DNA of 64,000 nt from Cryphonectria parasitica EP155 (Eukaryota > Ascomycota > Sordariomycetes > Diaporthales > Cryphonectriaceae): contig NW_024468910.1 of NCBI RefSeq assembly GCF_011745365.1, positions 2,694,068 through 2,758,067 on the forward strand, written 5' to 3'. Shown in pieces: positions 53,808 to 64,000 of the stretch. Positions within the stretch are counted from its first letter, which is position 1; each line of letters starts with the position of its first letter. The notes under the pieces are model-generated. The model searched no databases and was not told the DNA's origin. It was given only the letters and a program-made list of their open reading frames with translations. The position numbers and the translations under genes were made by a program.

Positions 53808-56800
53808 CTATTGTGCAAGTCTCGAGTGGTAGCCACCAGTAGGTGTGGATGCCTTTTCTCCTATGCCGTCGGGCATGACACTCTTGCGTTGTTGGCTCTT
53901 CCAAAAATCCATGGCCTCGACGATATCCTCGCCCTTCTCGTCTTCATATGCGAACAAGATCTGCGGCGGGTGTCAGTACAAGCTTCGTCTTGTCGCCGGA
54001 ATTGTAAAATAACTTGATGCAAGAACAATAACAACAACAAGAAGAAGAAAAAGAAGAAGAAGAAAAAGCTGTAGCTTACCTCATGTGTGCTACTATGCAG
54101 CATCCGAATGTTCTTATGAGGAACGATGTGCACGGCGCCGGACTCAATGTTTCGGAGCTCAATGAAGTTGGGCTCAAAGGCCAGGATCCACGGGTAGGAG
54201 AGCGCAAAACTGTGCGGTGTACCCTCCCAATCGATTCTCCACTCGGGTCGTGCCCTCCATCCGTTGCGATTAACAAAGAATGAGAACTCAGAGTAGTTGA
54301 GAAGGAACTCGCCGTTGAGACGCTCGATGTGGATTGGCTTGACGCCCTCCTTCCGTGCCACAAAGTCAAGGGAGGTGTCAGCCTGATCGAGGAGGGACTG
54401 TGTCTCAAGCGTCTCTAGGGACACGACCTCGAAGCCGCGGGCGCATGCTACACACAGCTTGGACTTGAGGAAGTGGACCGAGGTGGACTCGGTAGGGATA
54501 TAGAACTCCTTGAACGGCTTGAGCTCGTCTTGGCCGGCATTGAACATCTTGGTGAACCCCTTCTGCTTCTTGCTCTTAGACATGGCATCGTTGGGCTCGT
54601 ATACCTTGATGGTCGTCGACAGGGTCGTGGGCTTCACACAGCACACCAGGTGCCTGCCCATAGAGATCCCGGCCTTGAAGTAGCTGCAGTGGCTTTGGAT
54701 CTTCTTGGGTTTCTTGGACAGGGCTGACTCGTTCGGATCGAGAGCTGCCAGGTTGTACGAGATGAGTGACTTGTTGGAGAGCACCAGCAGGAGCTGGTAC
54801 TCCTCCAGCGCATCGATCTGCGTGACGTTGGTTGCTTCCAGGATCTTACGCGGCTGACCGCCAGACTTGCGGTCCGACACGTAAATTCCAGCATCCGTAC
54901 CGTATATCAATTTTCTGCCACCATCTATATAATCGGATCGTTAGTCGCAAAGAACCTTTGTTGGCAGCAGCGCATAGCAAAGAGTTAGTAGTGGTAGCAA
55001 AAGTAGTAGTGACGTACCAAACGGAGCAACACAGTTGACCTTATTAGTGCCTGTGAAGAAGCCATGCGACAGAACGGACGTGTTGAGGAAGTCGACACGA
55101 GCTCTCAGTTTCTGCTGAGCAGCATCGATAAACTCGAGCCACTTTTGTCGACCCGTCTGTGTGGACGCATACAGGGTCAACTCATATCCGTTCTTGCCCA
55201 TGTGCTTGAAGGTGATAGGCCAGCCCTCTCCCTTCTTGCCGCTCTCGGTCCGTATGGTAGGCAGCAGGCTTGATGCGGACCGCTTGACCGTTCCCGATGG
55301 GATGACCTCCTCCATCTCCTTAATAGAAAGAAGTTCAAGAGGGATTGGCTGTATATCAATTTATATTAGCCAAGTTTTCTTTTCTTCTCTTGTTCCTCTG
55401 GTGGGAAAAAAGGGGGGAGGGGGCCAAAGGTTGATTTGTGCTTCTTTATCTTACCCGTCGGTATGCTTTAACCTCTTCGGCCTTGCCGACCTGTTTTATC
55501 CTCACCAGCAAGACGGCATGGTCGAACAGAAAAGCTGTTATCTCGCTGTTCTCAGTAGCGGATTTCTTGAAGTTGCTCTTAAACACTAGCTCACGTCCCT
55601 CGTCCGTCAGCTTCAGATCGACCCTCTCGTTGGGCCTGAACTTGAGCTGGTCGTGCAGACGGCGCAGGTTGAAGCGGTTCTCCGCCTTTCCGGACTCGGC
55701 ATTGACCCTGGTCAAAAGGTCACGAATCATGATCAGGGCCTTGGGGATGTCTTCCTTGTCTGGGTTGCCATCCTCCGTGTACTTGAGGATGTTCTCGAGC
55801 AGTAAGGGGTAACGCGCCAGTCTTGTTGTGGGCTTGGTCAGGTAGCCGTTCAGCTCGAGCTTCCTCGACTCCTTGCGGCGCTCGATCTCGTCGACAAAAC
55901 GACCAAAGTTGGGGTTGACGGACCGCTCGTTCTCGAACTCGTACTTGGCCTCGAGCTGCTTGGAGCCGTACAAAATGAATGGTTCGAACAGGGGCACACA
56001 GTCCAGGAAGATGTCTCCGATGTTCCGCACGACGTGACCGTTCTGTTGTCGGTCTGTCAGGGCCTTGGCGAGCCTGGAGCTCACGGAATGGATACTCGGG
56101 GGGTCGATGATGTTGCTGAAGATGTTGCGCACAACTTTCTCCCTGCGCTGGGGCGGGATCGGGGACGCCTTGGACCGGAGCGGGCTGATCCAGAAGTCAC
56201 GGAGGTATTCCAGATCCTTGCAGAAGTCTCGCTCCGTGTAGCAGATCTCGGAGATGACCTCCTGCCTCTTCTTTTCCTTATCGGAGACGCCGTCGGCGAC
56301 CTCCTTGGGCACGCTGTTGATCCACAACTTCTGCTCGTCGGTCTGGTCGATGTCGTCGTCGTTGGCAGGTGCCTCGGTCGTCTTCAGGCCGGCGCCGATC
56401 TTCAGGTTCAGCCTCGAGACCTGCTCCAGCCGGCGAGGGCATGCGATCGAGTAGCACAGCTGATCTCGCGTGCACGTGGGGGAGTAACACTCGGACAGGA
56501 GGACAAAGACACCATTCACGGGGGGTTTGTCAGACTCGTCTTCCATCATGGTGTCCCTGAACTGGTACATCTCGGAGGCCGAGTCGCGGAGACGGTGCTC
56601 GTAGGTGACGTCGTGAAAGTACTTCTGGGCATCGAGGGCCCGGCCAAGCAGGAGGGCCAGATTCCTATCGGTCGTCCTGATAATGTATGAGAGCACATCG
56701 ACGGCCTCGGAACCGCTGAAGGCATTCTTATACGTCAGCTCGTTCTTGGTGCGGTCGCCCGTGATGATCTTCTCGCGAAAGCACTCGCCCACCCGGGACA

Positions 56801-57929
56801 GGAGCGCAGGATAAACGAGGGGAGGGCGTATCTTGGCCGTCAGAGGACGCTCGCTGTCTATGGTCGCGCGGCTCATCGAGGGTCGGTGGGCCAGCGTGGT
56901 GCTGTCGGACCTCTCGGAGATGGACGGCGCGATGGTTGAAGCCATAGACATGGTGCGCCCGCTGTCACCGCTAGCCGAGGACTGCACGCTCGATCTCGTC
57001 TGAGCCCCTGGAGCGGGTGGGATGAAACCGCCGCCGCCGTTATTATGATGAAAACCGCTGTAGCCGTCCTGCTGTTGTTGGTGAGAGACCTCGGGCAATC
57101 TCCTGTTAGGAATGACCCTCCCGCTCATGGTCTGATGTGCATCACGCTCATGGGCGCCTGGATAGCCACCAGTCATGCTCATAGCCCGCTCGTCGTGTCG
57201 TTCTGGCACCACCCTGCCCTGGGCCGTCGTCCGCGATGAGTGTGAACTGTAGGGCGTATGCCGGAAGGCGTTGGCAGGAATCTGCGAGGAGCCGCCACCT
57301 TGCTGGTACTGACCACCGCCGGCGCCGGTGCCGGCGCCTGCTCCTCCTCCTCCTGGCTGTTGCTGTTGGTACATGGGCTGCCTCGGCGGACCAGCAAGGG
57401 ATTGAGAACGGTACGAGTCGGAATTGAGAGCCGGTGCGGGCCCTGAGCCGTTCTGATAGAACCTCTGCGCGGGCGTCCGAGCTCCATAGGCGCCAGGCGG
57501 CGGCCCTCTCTGGTCGAATCTCGCAGGGGCGGGCTGCCCTGGAGGATAACGACCTGGCGGCCCCTGAGGTTGTCTCTGCTGTTGCAGGTACTGCTGTTGC
57601 GGGGACGGCACCTGGGATCCGCCCGATATCGACCTCTGGCCTTGATAATAGCCATTGGACATGCTCGCGTCCATGGTTCGGGTCCGCTCGTAAGCAGCCT
57701 GGGGGGCCATGCGAGGGGGAGGTGGTCGCTGCATCGAGGACATGGTCTGAGTGCGGTCGGCGTGCATCATCTGCGGTGGCACGGAGGAGGAGGTCATGGT
57801 GTGGGATCGTCCAGGTCCAGGGGAAGCGCCGAAGATGTTGGCGTAGGCCGCATCTCGTTGTTGGTATTGACCATAGTCTTGATTTTGTCTTCTCGGAGGG
57901 GGTATGCGGTCTTGTTGATAGTCGGCCAT
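53808..57929 (-). CDS. rom2: Rho1 guanine nucleotide exchange factor (ROM2 type)
   Basis: Four exons, 55455-57929, 55018-55348, 54080-54924 and 53808-53960, encode 1,267 residues. All three introns (106, 93 and 119 bp) have GTAAG or GTACG donors and keep phase. Residues 1-365 are disordered and rich in Gln, Pro, Gly and Ser. A DEP domain (about 370-455, LTYKNAFSGSEAVDVLSYII) is followed by a DH domain (about 555-745, RQEVISEICYTERDFCKDLE and YLTKPTTRLARYPLLLENIL), a PH domain (about 775-890) and a CNH domain (about 925-1220, GRKLIYGTDAGIYVSDRKSG to SSTHEILFAYEDEKG). The architecture is that of fungal Rom1/Rom2, which activates Rho1 at the plasma membrane in the cell-wall-integrity pathway. 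The last exon ends SRLAQ. Family length and domain order are complete. Confidence 0.95.
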
Positions 57930-60159
57930 GGCTGTGATGGGAAGGGGGGGGAGGGGGGAGAGAGACCGGGCCTTGTTTCGTGGGCGTTGAGAGCGGGCGT
58001 CGGCCGTCGGCTTCTAGAATTGAGAGGAGTTGTTATCAGCACACGCGAGCGTGCCCATTGGAGATGGAGGAGAGGCGGGTGTAGGGACGAGATGAGGCGT
58101 CTATCGTCGGTTTGGGGGAAGGGGAGGGGGTGGTGGTTCTGGTTGTGTGCCTCCGTCCGGATGATGGGGGAGCAACTTTTGGTCGCAGCACAAGCACCGG
58201 GAGTCAGGACGAAGGACGGTACCTTACGTACGCGGCCATGCCATGCCGTGCCATGCCACGAATGGCACCAGTCCAGTCCAGTCAAGGACGGGGGCAGGAC
58301 AGACAGGGCAGGGCAGGGCAGGGCAACAAGGGGAAAAAAGGGAAAAAGTGGACCCTGGGGAACCTTACTCACTCGCAACGCCCTGAAAATGCGTACTCGT
58401 CCTCCTCCGCGTTCCGTCTGTTAAAAGGATGGATCGTTGGGAGTTTGGAGTATGGTGTGGTGGTCGAGTGTGGAGTGTGTGTGTGCCAGGCCTCAAACGG
58501 CCGCCGATTTTGGTTGAGACTGCAGTACCTTGTGCACCAGGCTGGCTGTTGTGTAGAGATAACACAAAGGCTCTCTGAGCTTGAGCTGGAGCTGCAGGCA
58601 GAAGCAGGGTCTCAGGTGTTGTGCAGACTATGTTGTGTGCCCTTTGCCTGTGCGCGCATGTGCAGATCGGTAATGCCCGGTAATGATACTTGTTGTGTCG
58701 TGTACTGAAGATGGGTCTTGCACACTGGCTGCAGTCAGATATTGGTGGCTGCTTGGGCTGCTTGGATGGATGGCAGAGAGGTTAGGGGAGGAGGTTTGAT
58801 GGTGGCCGCCAGTGAAAGAAGAGGCCCTGTCTTGTCTGCCCGCCTGCTTAGCTACTGTTGTTTGGAGGTTCAATAGTGCCTCAGGGCCACCCCTTTGCCG
58901 CTTTCCACTGCCCTGGCCACATGCACCTTTTCTTTTCTCCTTTTATCTGGTGGTAGTACAAGGAAGAATGCGTTATGTAGAAAATTTTGTCCAATGTGAC
59001 CCTATTGCAGTCGATTGTTGAGCTGTAGATCCATTGTTGCAGCCAGGCGTGTGCTATTAGTGAGGTGCAGGTGGGTGCGCCGCTGCGCCGGCAGGAAGAC
59101 CATGGATGCGCATAGAAGATGGGATGTGAAAGGTGCAATACTCAGAATCGCATCCTGCTGTTGCTGTTGTCTAATACTATGTATGATTCTTATCGTTGAT
59201 GATGATGATGATGATCATAATAAAAGATTGGACGCAAGCACTCATAGTATCTTCCTCTACATCCTCAGCATTTGTGTCTTCAAGGCAAGGAAGGGTGGTA
59301 GCCAGAGGCTGTGTGCATTTGTAGGTGTAGGAGAAATGCCTGGTGATCAACGGGTATTCACAGTTCACTGCTGTCAACAACTGTCTCTAGACAAAGCGAG
59401 GCACCCAGCACAGACACGGAATGCTGTCCATCTTGAAGACAGACTGCCGGGCAGCTGTTCTTGTTCCTGTTCCCAACAAAGTCAGTTTCAAAGACCAGAG
59501 AAAGGAGTCTATATATATTTTTTTTAAAGTTCATAGTGCTGGGAGGGAGCCGAATCATTGCAAATGATGCCGAGTGCCCGAAAGGCCCTCCAACACCTGT
59601 ATAATGAGGTATTCAGGTGCTAATTGCAGATCCTCAGCTCTGTGCATCAGCGCTAGAGTAACCCTTCTATTAAAGGCCATCTGCCAGCTGGTTTATGCTG
59701 GGTGATCTCCTTAGACACTCACTGAACAGGAATCCTACCCTTGGTCACAGTATCTTTGTGCAAGTAACACATTCAGACATTCAGTTAGAGATCTAGGGTT
59801 TGGTTTTCAAGCCGCTTTTTAGGTGTTCACTACAGTGCTGTAGTAGCATAATACATTTTAAGTAGAGTAACCAGCCCCTTACATGGAAGGGTCACTACTC
59901 GCATTACCTTAGTGGCTCTGACAACCTGACCCCTGCAGCCCAGTGGACTCTGCTTGCTGCTTAGTCACTAATAGAGCATCTCCAAGGATCATAAGCTAGG
60001 AGCTTGTCGACAACTTCGTCAGCGCCTCCAAGCACTCATCAGCCAGATTCTACTCGCCGACCATCCAGTCGTCGATCTGAACACGAACCCAAACAACATA
60101 TCCATCCTATCTGCACCTCAGGCCTCTGACTAGACAATAGAAGAGAGCACATCGCGACA
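57930..60159. other. Divergent RhoGEF/VMA11 upstream region
   Basis: 2.2 kb. The minus-strand side probably includes a spliced 5' leader of the RhoGEF gene, with a likely intron 58014-58372 (donor GTGAGT, acceptor TTCTAG). Short tandem words GGGCA (58308-58324) and CCATG(C) (58237-58262) lie inside it. A GAT trinucleotide run lies at 59198-59216. The part 59560-59960 is AT-richer, lacks coding potential and may be a decayed repeat. No extra gene is supported. Confidence 0.5.
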
Positions 60160-60912
60160 ATGGCAGACTCCGAGCTGTCCCCCAAGTTCGCGCCCTTCAT
60201 CGGCATGGTACGCACACCTGATCCTGAATCCGTCAGCTGGGTGCTTGAGGAACGATATGGACTGGTCTGAAGTGGACGCCTCTGACCATCTCATAGGGCG
60301 GCATCGCGGCAGCCATGATCTTCGGCTGCGCAGGAGCAGCATACGGCACCGCCAAGTCCGGCATAGGCATTGCCGGCGTGGGAACGTTCAGGCCAGATTT
60401 GATCATGAAGGTTAGTATTAACCCAACCTGTCCCCGGGCTCACTTCTCTCCATCATCAGCATCCATGAAATCCATCGTACATGTTCCGACTAACTCCTCG
60501 CTGCTCGTCTAGTGCCTCATCCCCGTCGTCATGTCCGGTATCATCGCGGTCTACTCCCTTGTTATATCTGTCCTGATCGCGCAGGACCTCGATCCCAAAT
60601 CCAGTTACAGCCTGTTCAGCGGTTTCATGCACCTCGCCTGCGGTATCTCCGTCGGCATGACAGGTCTCGCGGCTGGGTATTGCATTGGTGTCGTGGGTGA
60701 CAAGGGCGTGCGGGCCTACATGTATCAGAGCCGCATCTTTGTGGGCATGGTCCTTATCCTCATTTTTGGCGAAGTCCTGGGTCTTTACGGGTTTGTCATT
60801 CTCTGCTTCTCAGGAAGTTCCTTTGCTTTCTGATTGTTAGTTGCTAACGGACGGTCTTTTTGCTCGCAGGCTTATCGTGGCGCTGATCCTCAACACGAAG
60901 AGCAAGGGCTGA
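60160..60912 (+). CDS. vma11: V-type ATPase proteolipid subunit c'
   Basis: Four exons, 60160-60207, 60297-60410, 60513-60790 and 60870-60912, encode 160 residues. All phases agree. The protein has four hydrophobic helices: [80 protein letters not shown]. The essential proton-carrying glutamate is Glu141 in the last helix. The N-terminus [13 protein letters not shown] and the [12 protein letters not shown] loop distinguish it from the major c subunit, which normally has FAIGIVGDAGVR. This c' form (Vma11) is specific to fungi. It sits in the Vo ring of the vacuolar proton pump. The second and third helices meet at a short loop [12 protein letters not shown]. The third intron has an atypical GTTTGT donor. 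Confidence 0.95.
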
Positions 60913-62143
60913 TTGTCCACAACCATTATGACTGCGCGACTATGAGCCAGAGAAAGAGCGGAGCGGCAAGCAGACAGGCAAGCATGTGGGCAGGGGAGGG
61001 AACGATGTGGCTGTAAGAATATCATTACCAGAGGAGTTGCCAAGCCACGGGCAAGGGATACAGCATTGCATGTTTTGGCGTTTATGGGGGGAGGATCTCT
61101 TCCGATGTAGACCTGAATTATATGAGAATGGAGCTGACGTCGTTCAGATCGATCTTCCTCTGCCCAACAAACAAAGCAGTGCAGCAGACGACAAAATGAC
61201 TCTTTCGGATCGCTGCATCCACGTTGAGTGGGAGGGTCGTCCTACTGAACGTCTTGACGCCCATGTCCTGAACCAATTATGAGGGGCTCCTCACTTCAAG
61301 TACCTGGATAGTCAACTAAGAATAGACTCTGCTTGTTTTGTTGTTTTTTTTAGTCTACTCTTTTCCCACCTGCCAGATTCTAACACTGGCGTTCATCTGA
61401 ATCAGCAATTGGATGGACGAGAGATCCATTGCCTTCGGACGACCTTCCATCATTCCGAGAGGCTGTGAGACTGCCCTGAGAAGGCACTGGAGATTCGGCT
61501 CCTATTGCCAAGATAGAACCTGAATTCAATTTCTGCAGCTAGTCTCACAAGCAAGGGACGGGATTAGACAGGAGCGTGCGGCTGTGCAAATTCGGAAATT
61601 TCAATATACGCGACATGGGCTAACACCATCCTAGGTATACCGCGCGAAAAGTCTCAAGGCCTTGTTTAATACAAAGAGGACGAGGAATCTACAGATAGGG
61701 AGAAAGGGAATAGATGACTGCGGTCTTTTCGTGAGCAGATTTTCCTCTGGCTGATGGGTAGAGCGCGGATGGCTGCCCAGAGATACTGAAGAGGCAAGAT
61801 CGCGCTGGTCAACTGAGACATTGTCGATAACACATTCCTGAGCGCTCCCACGCTCCCTGCGACCTGGGCGCGTCAATTTCTTCGCTGAGATCATGGCTCG
61901 CCCTCCGGAACGTACCGGCGACTCGAATCACCTGAGCAGTAATTTCGAACTGGATCACGATGGATTCCAGCGCGCCCGGCAGACATTTGTTAGGACTGGG
62001 CACGCGTCTGCTTGGATTTTGCTCTCCATCTATAAATCCCCGAGCAGACCTGTGAGCTGGCCGTTCTGGCCCTCATGGGAACTTGACTCCCTACCACACT
62101 CGTTGTCTGAATTTGTCTTTTCCTCTTCACCTTCTTCGCAGCC
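60913..62143. other. Intergenic region upstream of the surface-protein gene
   Basis: 1.2 kb after VMA11. A T9 run near 61342-61350 is likely in or just past the VMA11 3' UTR. A TATA box for the next gene lies at 62031. The open frame 61893-62147 overlaps the next start codon but most of it lies upstream of the TATA box. Confidence 0.55.
62031..62037 (+). promoter_or_regulatory. TATA box of the surface-protein gene
   Basis: TATAAAT 113 bp upstream of the ATG at 62144, the same arrangement as the small secreted protein gene at 13889. Confidence 0.55.
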
Positions 62144-64000
62144 ATGAAGAGATCTTTGCTTACAGGCGTGCTGGCCAGCATCGCTCCGCCGGTCCTCGCT
62201 ACCGCCCAGGGAGCTGACATTGGTGGTTATGGTGTTCCTCCTCCCCTTGCTTCAGTCTGTTTCACGTATTCTTCCACCTATCTTGAGACTATATCGCCAG
62301 GCCCAGCTGTTGCCACTGTCACGCAGCCTGGTGGTGCCGTTACTGTCACGCAGCCCTCCTCGCAGGCCTCTACTACCGCACCAGCGTTCTTCGACCAGGT
62401 GATTTTGGAGATCATTCCACTTACAGCCGCTGGTCGAAAGCGTCAGGCAGCAGGATCGGGCGTCGGAGGCTTCGTCAGCACTGGCTCGGACCCGAACCCA
62501 GAGAGCTGTACTGATGCGACCACGTTCAACCTGGGCGGGGGAGAGTTGACGTTGGACGGGGATGCCATCTTCGTGGTCCTCCAGGACGACGTTTACATCG
62601 AGCTGCGCACCGCCGGCACGCCCCCAGCTGGCGCCATCACCACTACTTTCGCCAGCAGCAACGGCTTTATTGCTTGGGAAAACTTTGACTTCCTGACCGG
62701 AGCGGCCACCTTTTGCCAGGTCACAACGACTGGACAGGTCTATGCCGTTTTCGAGGACGAGTATCCTGAGGACTGTGTCACTGTCGCCCTCCAGGTTTTC
62801 AATCGTAAGTCTCTTGACGGTGTCTCCTCTGCTTCTGAGAGGGAATTTCTCTCGGCTATGCAATTGCTTTCAAGGCTAATCAGGAAATCAACAGCCGCGG
62901 ACTGCCAGAACGGAAACATCACTCCCGTGAGTTCTAGCGTCAGCACCACCACAACTTCCCCGGAATCAATTCCCACCGCCGGTCCTTCTACTACCAGCCA
63001 ATTCACGTTCTACCCGAATTCGTCCATAACGAGCGCGCCCTCCGGCCTGCCTTCCTCGACATCGAGCTCTACCTCGTCTGCAGGCTGCTCCTTTGCCACA
63101 TCAGGATCAGTTCTCTCGGGCGGCGGGTTTGAGGATGGCGAGACACCGTTTGTAGTCACCCAAGAGGGCGATGGATTCACCATCTCCATCCTGCCCTCCT
63201 CAGACAGCCCTGCGCCCAACAGTGAAATATGCGGGTATTTCTTGTCTCTCAGCTTTGCTGGCGGTAACGCCTCGACGCTGGTCTATACTGCGTCCGTCCC
63301 GACGACGGCAGGTGACGAGTACACCATTACCTTCCAGGGTCTCGCCAATGCCGGAAGCCAGTTGACCAAGAGACGCACCCTGGGCGCACGACAGGACGAC
63401 ACTGACACTTCAGGCTCAACTTGGACCGTTTCTGTGGACTCGACTCCCATCGCAGATGGACAGCCGTCGGACGGCACGCCTACCTGGCAGACCTATAGCG
63501 GGCAATTCACCGCCACTGGAGATGACAACATCAACATCAACATCACCGCGCAAGGAGGCCCGAGCTACTATCTTTTCGACAACTTCGTCATCGTTGCCAA
63601 TAGTGTTCAGCCCTCGCAATCCAGCGAGGTCCCGTCCAGTTCCACCGAATCGCCCTCGACGACCGAGGCGCCTCCACTCAGCTCTATAGCCTCCACGACG
63701 ACAGCTTCCTCCACCTCGAGCATCACTCTTCCGCCCCAGCCAACCATCACCGCCGGCCTTCCATTCTTCATCGACCTGAGCCCCTACCTGAACAATCTCG
63801 GAGACATCATCACATCTGTTGATTTTGACCCAAGCACGACCTGGCTTGAGGATTCCGTAGACACTGACGCCCAGACCCTCGATGGAACAGCACCCAGTGT
63901 CATCACCCCCGGCATAGTCACGGTCACCATCGATGCTGACGATGGAACCACCGTCCAGCCGTACACTGTGACCTTTACGATTGCTCTTGTCTATGGTATC
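62144..64000 (+). CDS. Secreted Ser/Thr-rich surface protein, 3' end beyond right edge
   Basis: Exon 1 is 62144-62804; exon 2 runs from 62895 and is still open at 64000, 589 residues so far. The 90 bp intron has donor GTAAGT and acceptor ACAG, phase 1. Residues 1-20 (MKRSLLTGVLASIAPPVLAT) are a signal peptide. A Cys-containing domain follows (SVCFTYSSTYLETISPGPAV), with valine/threonine repeats (ATVTQPGGAVTVTQPSSQ) and a Kex2-type site at 97-100 (RKRQ). Next is a beta-rich region (GGELTLDGDAIFVVLQDDVY), which I associate tentatively with the fungal DUF7908 type. Ser/Thr linkers alternate with beta-rich modules (FSCATSGSVLSGGGFEDGE-like, then WTVSVDSTP), with another dibasic site KRR. It looks like a cell-wall or adhesin-like protein, heavily O-glycosylated. 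The end, with any GPI signal, is not visible. Confidence 0.82.
   Translation, partial: MKRSLLTGVLASIAPPVLATAQGADIGGYGVPPPLASVCFTYSSTYLETISPGPAVATVTQPGGAVTVTQPSSQASTTAPAFFDQVILEIIPLTAAGRKRQAAGSGVGGFVSTGSDPNPESCTDATTFNLGGGELTLDGDAIFVVLQDDVYIELRTAGTPPAGAITTTFASSNGFIAWENFDFLTGAATFCQVTTTGQVYAVFEDEYPEDCVTVALQVFNRKSLDGVSSASEREFLSAMQLLSRLIRKSTAADCQNGNITPVSSSVSTTTTSPESIPTAGPSTTSQFTFYPNSSITSAPSGLPSSTSSSTSSAGCSFATSGSVLSGGGFEDGETPFVVTQEGDGFTISILPSSDSPAPNSEICGYFLSLSFAGGNASTLVYTASVPTTAGDEYTITFQGLANAGSQLTKRRTLGARQDDTDTSGSTWTVSVDSTPIADGQPSDGTPTWQTYSGQFTATGDDNININITAQGGPSYYLFDNFVIVANSVQPSQSSEVPSSSTESPSTTEAPPLSSIASTTTASSTSSITLPPQPTITAGLPFFIDLSPYLNNLGDIITSVDFDPSTTWLEDSVDTDAQTLDGTAPSVITPGIVTVTIDADDGTTVQPYTVTFTIALVYGI

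Noticed and set aside
61893..62147. 84-codon frame overlapping the surface-protein start codon (stop TGA overlapping ATG)
   Set aside because: A TATA box at 62031 implies transcription starts inside or after it, so most of the frame is not in the mRNA. The composition is not protein-like.

Overview
The window is nuclear DNA of a filamentous ascomycete (Pezizomycotina, most likely a Sordariomycete). Protein-coding genes carry few, short introns (mostly 65-270 bp) with GTRNGT-type donors, CTRAC-type branch points and YAG acceptors. The gene set (VPS34, NSE4, CTI6, ROM2-type RhoGEF, the fungus-specific V-ATPase subunit c', a PrB-type vacuolar subtilisin) is that of an ordinary, gene-dense euchromatic fungal chromosome. 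I see no rRNA, tRNA, CRISPR array or intact mobile element. All gene models are read from sequence alone, with exon phases checked by arithmetic.

Layout. 1-3465 (-): long disordered conserved protein running off the left edge, with a 12-codon first exon. 4864-6906 (-): two-exon conserved protein with a CEFC module. 10160-12308 (+): PHD-finger protein CTI6. 13656-13889 (-): small secreted six-cysteine protein behind a TATA box. 15455-16699 (-): mitochondrial GTPase MTG1, sharing a promoter region with 17326-18726 (+), mitochondrial enoyl reductase ETR1. 19074-21899 (-): VPS34, sharing a promoter with 22447-23699 (+), SMC5/6 subunit NSE4. 24816-28994 (+): a very large disordered protein with two C-terminal membrane segments. 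31514-33196 (+): vacuolar subtilisin. 34135-37353 (+): disordered conserved protein. 38601-40077 (+): DUF4336-like protein with an unresolved N-terminus. 40575-42321 (+): mitochondrial GatA/HER2. 42957-43338 (-): apparent decayed coding relic. 43586-44410 (-): splicing factor PRP38. 45093-45913 (+): small single-pass membrane protein. 46634-46969 (-): 81-residue CxxC protein. 46970-53807: a 6.8 kb gene-poor stretch with one weak candidate gene. 53808-57929 (-): Rho1 GEF (DEP-DH-PH-CNH). 60160-60912 (+): VMA11. 62144-64000 (+): secreted Ser/Thr-rich surface protein running off the right edge.

Functional themes. Several neighbours serve the vacuole/endosome (VPS34, vacuolar protease, VMA11) or the mitochondrion (MTG1, ETR1, HER2, possibly the DUF4336-like protein). 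There is no biosynthetic cluster or operon-like arrangement. Most genes are housekeeping. The less explored items are the small cysteine-rich proteins, the possible non-AUG N-terminal extension, the relic, and the long gene-poor interval.
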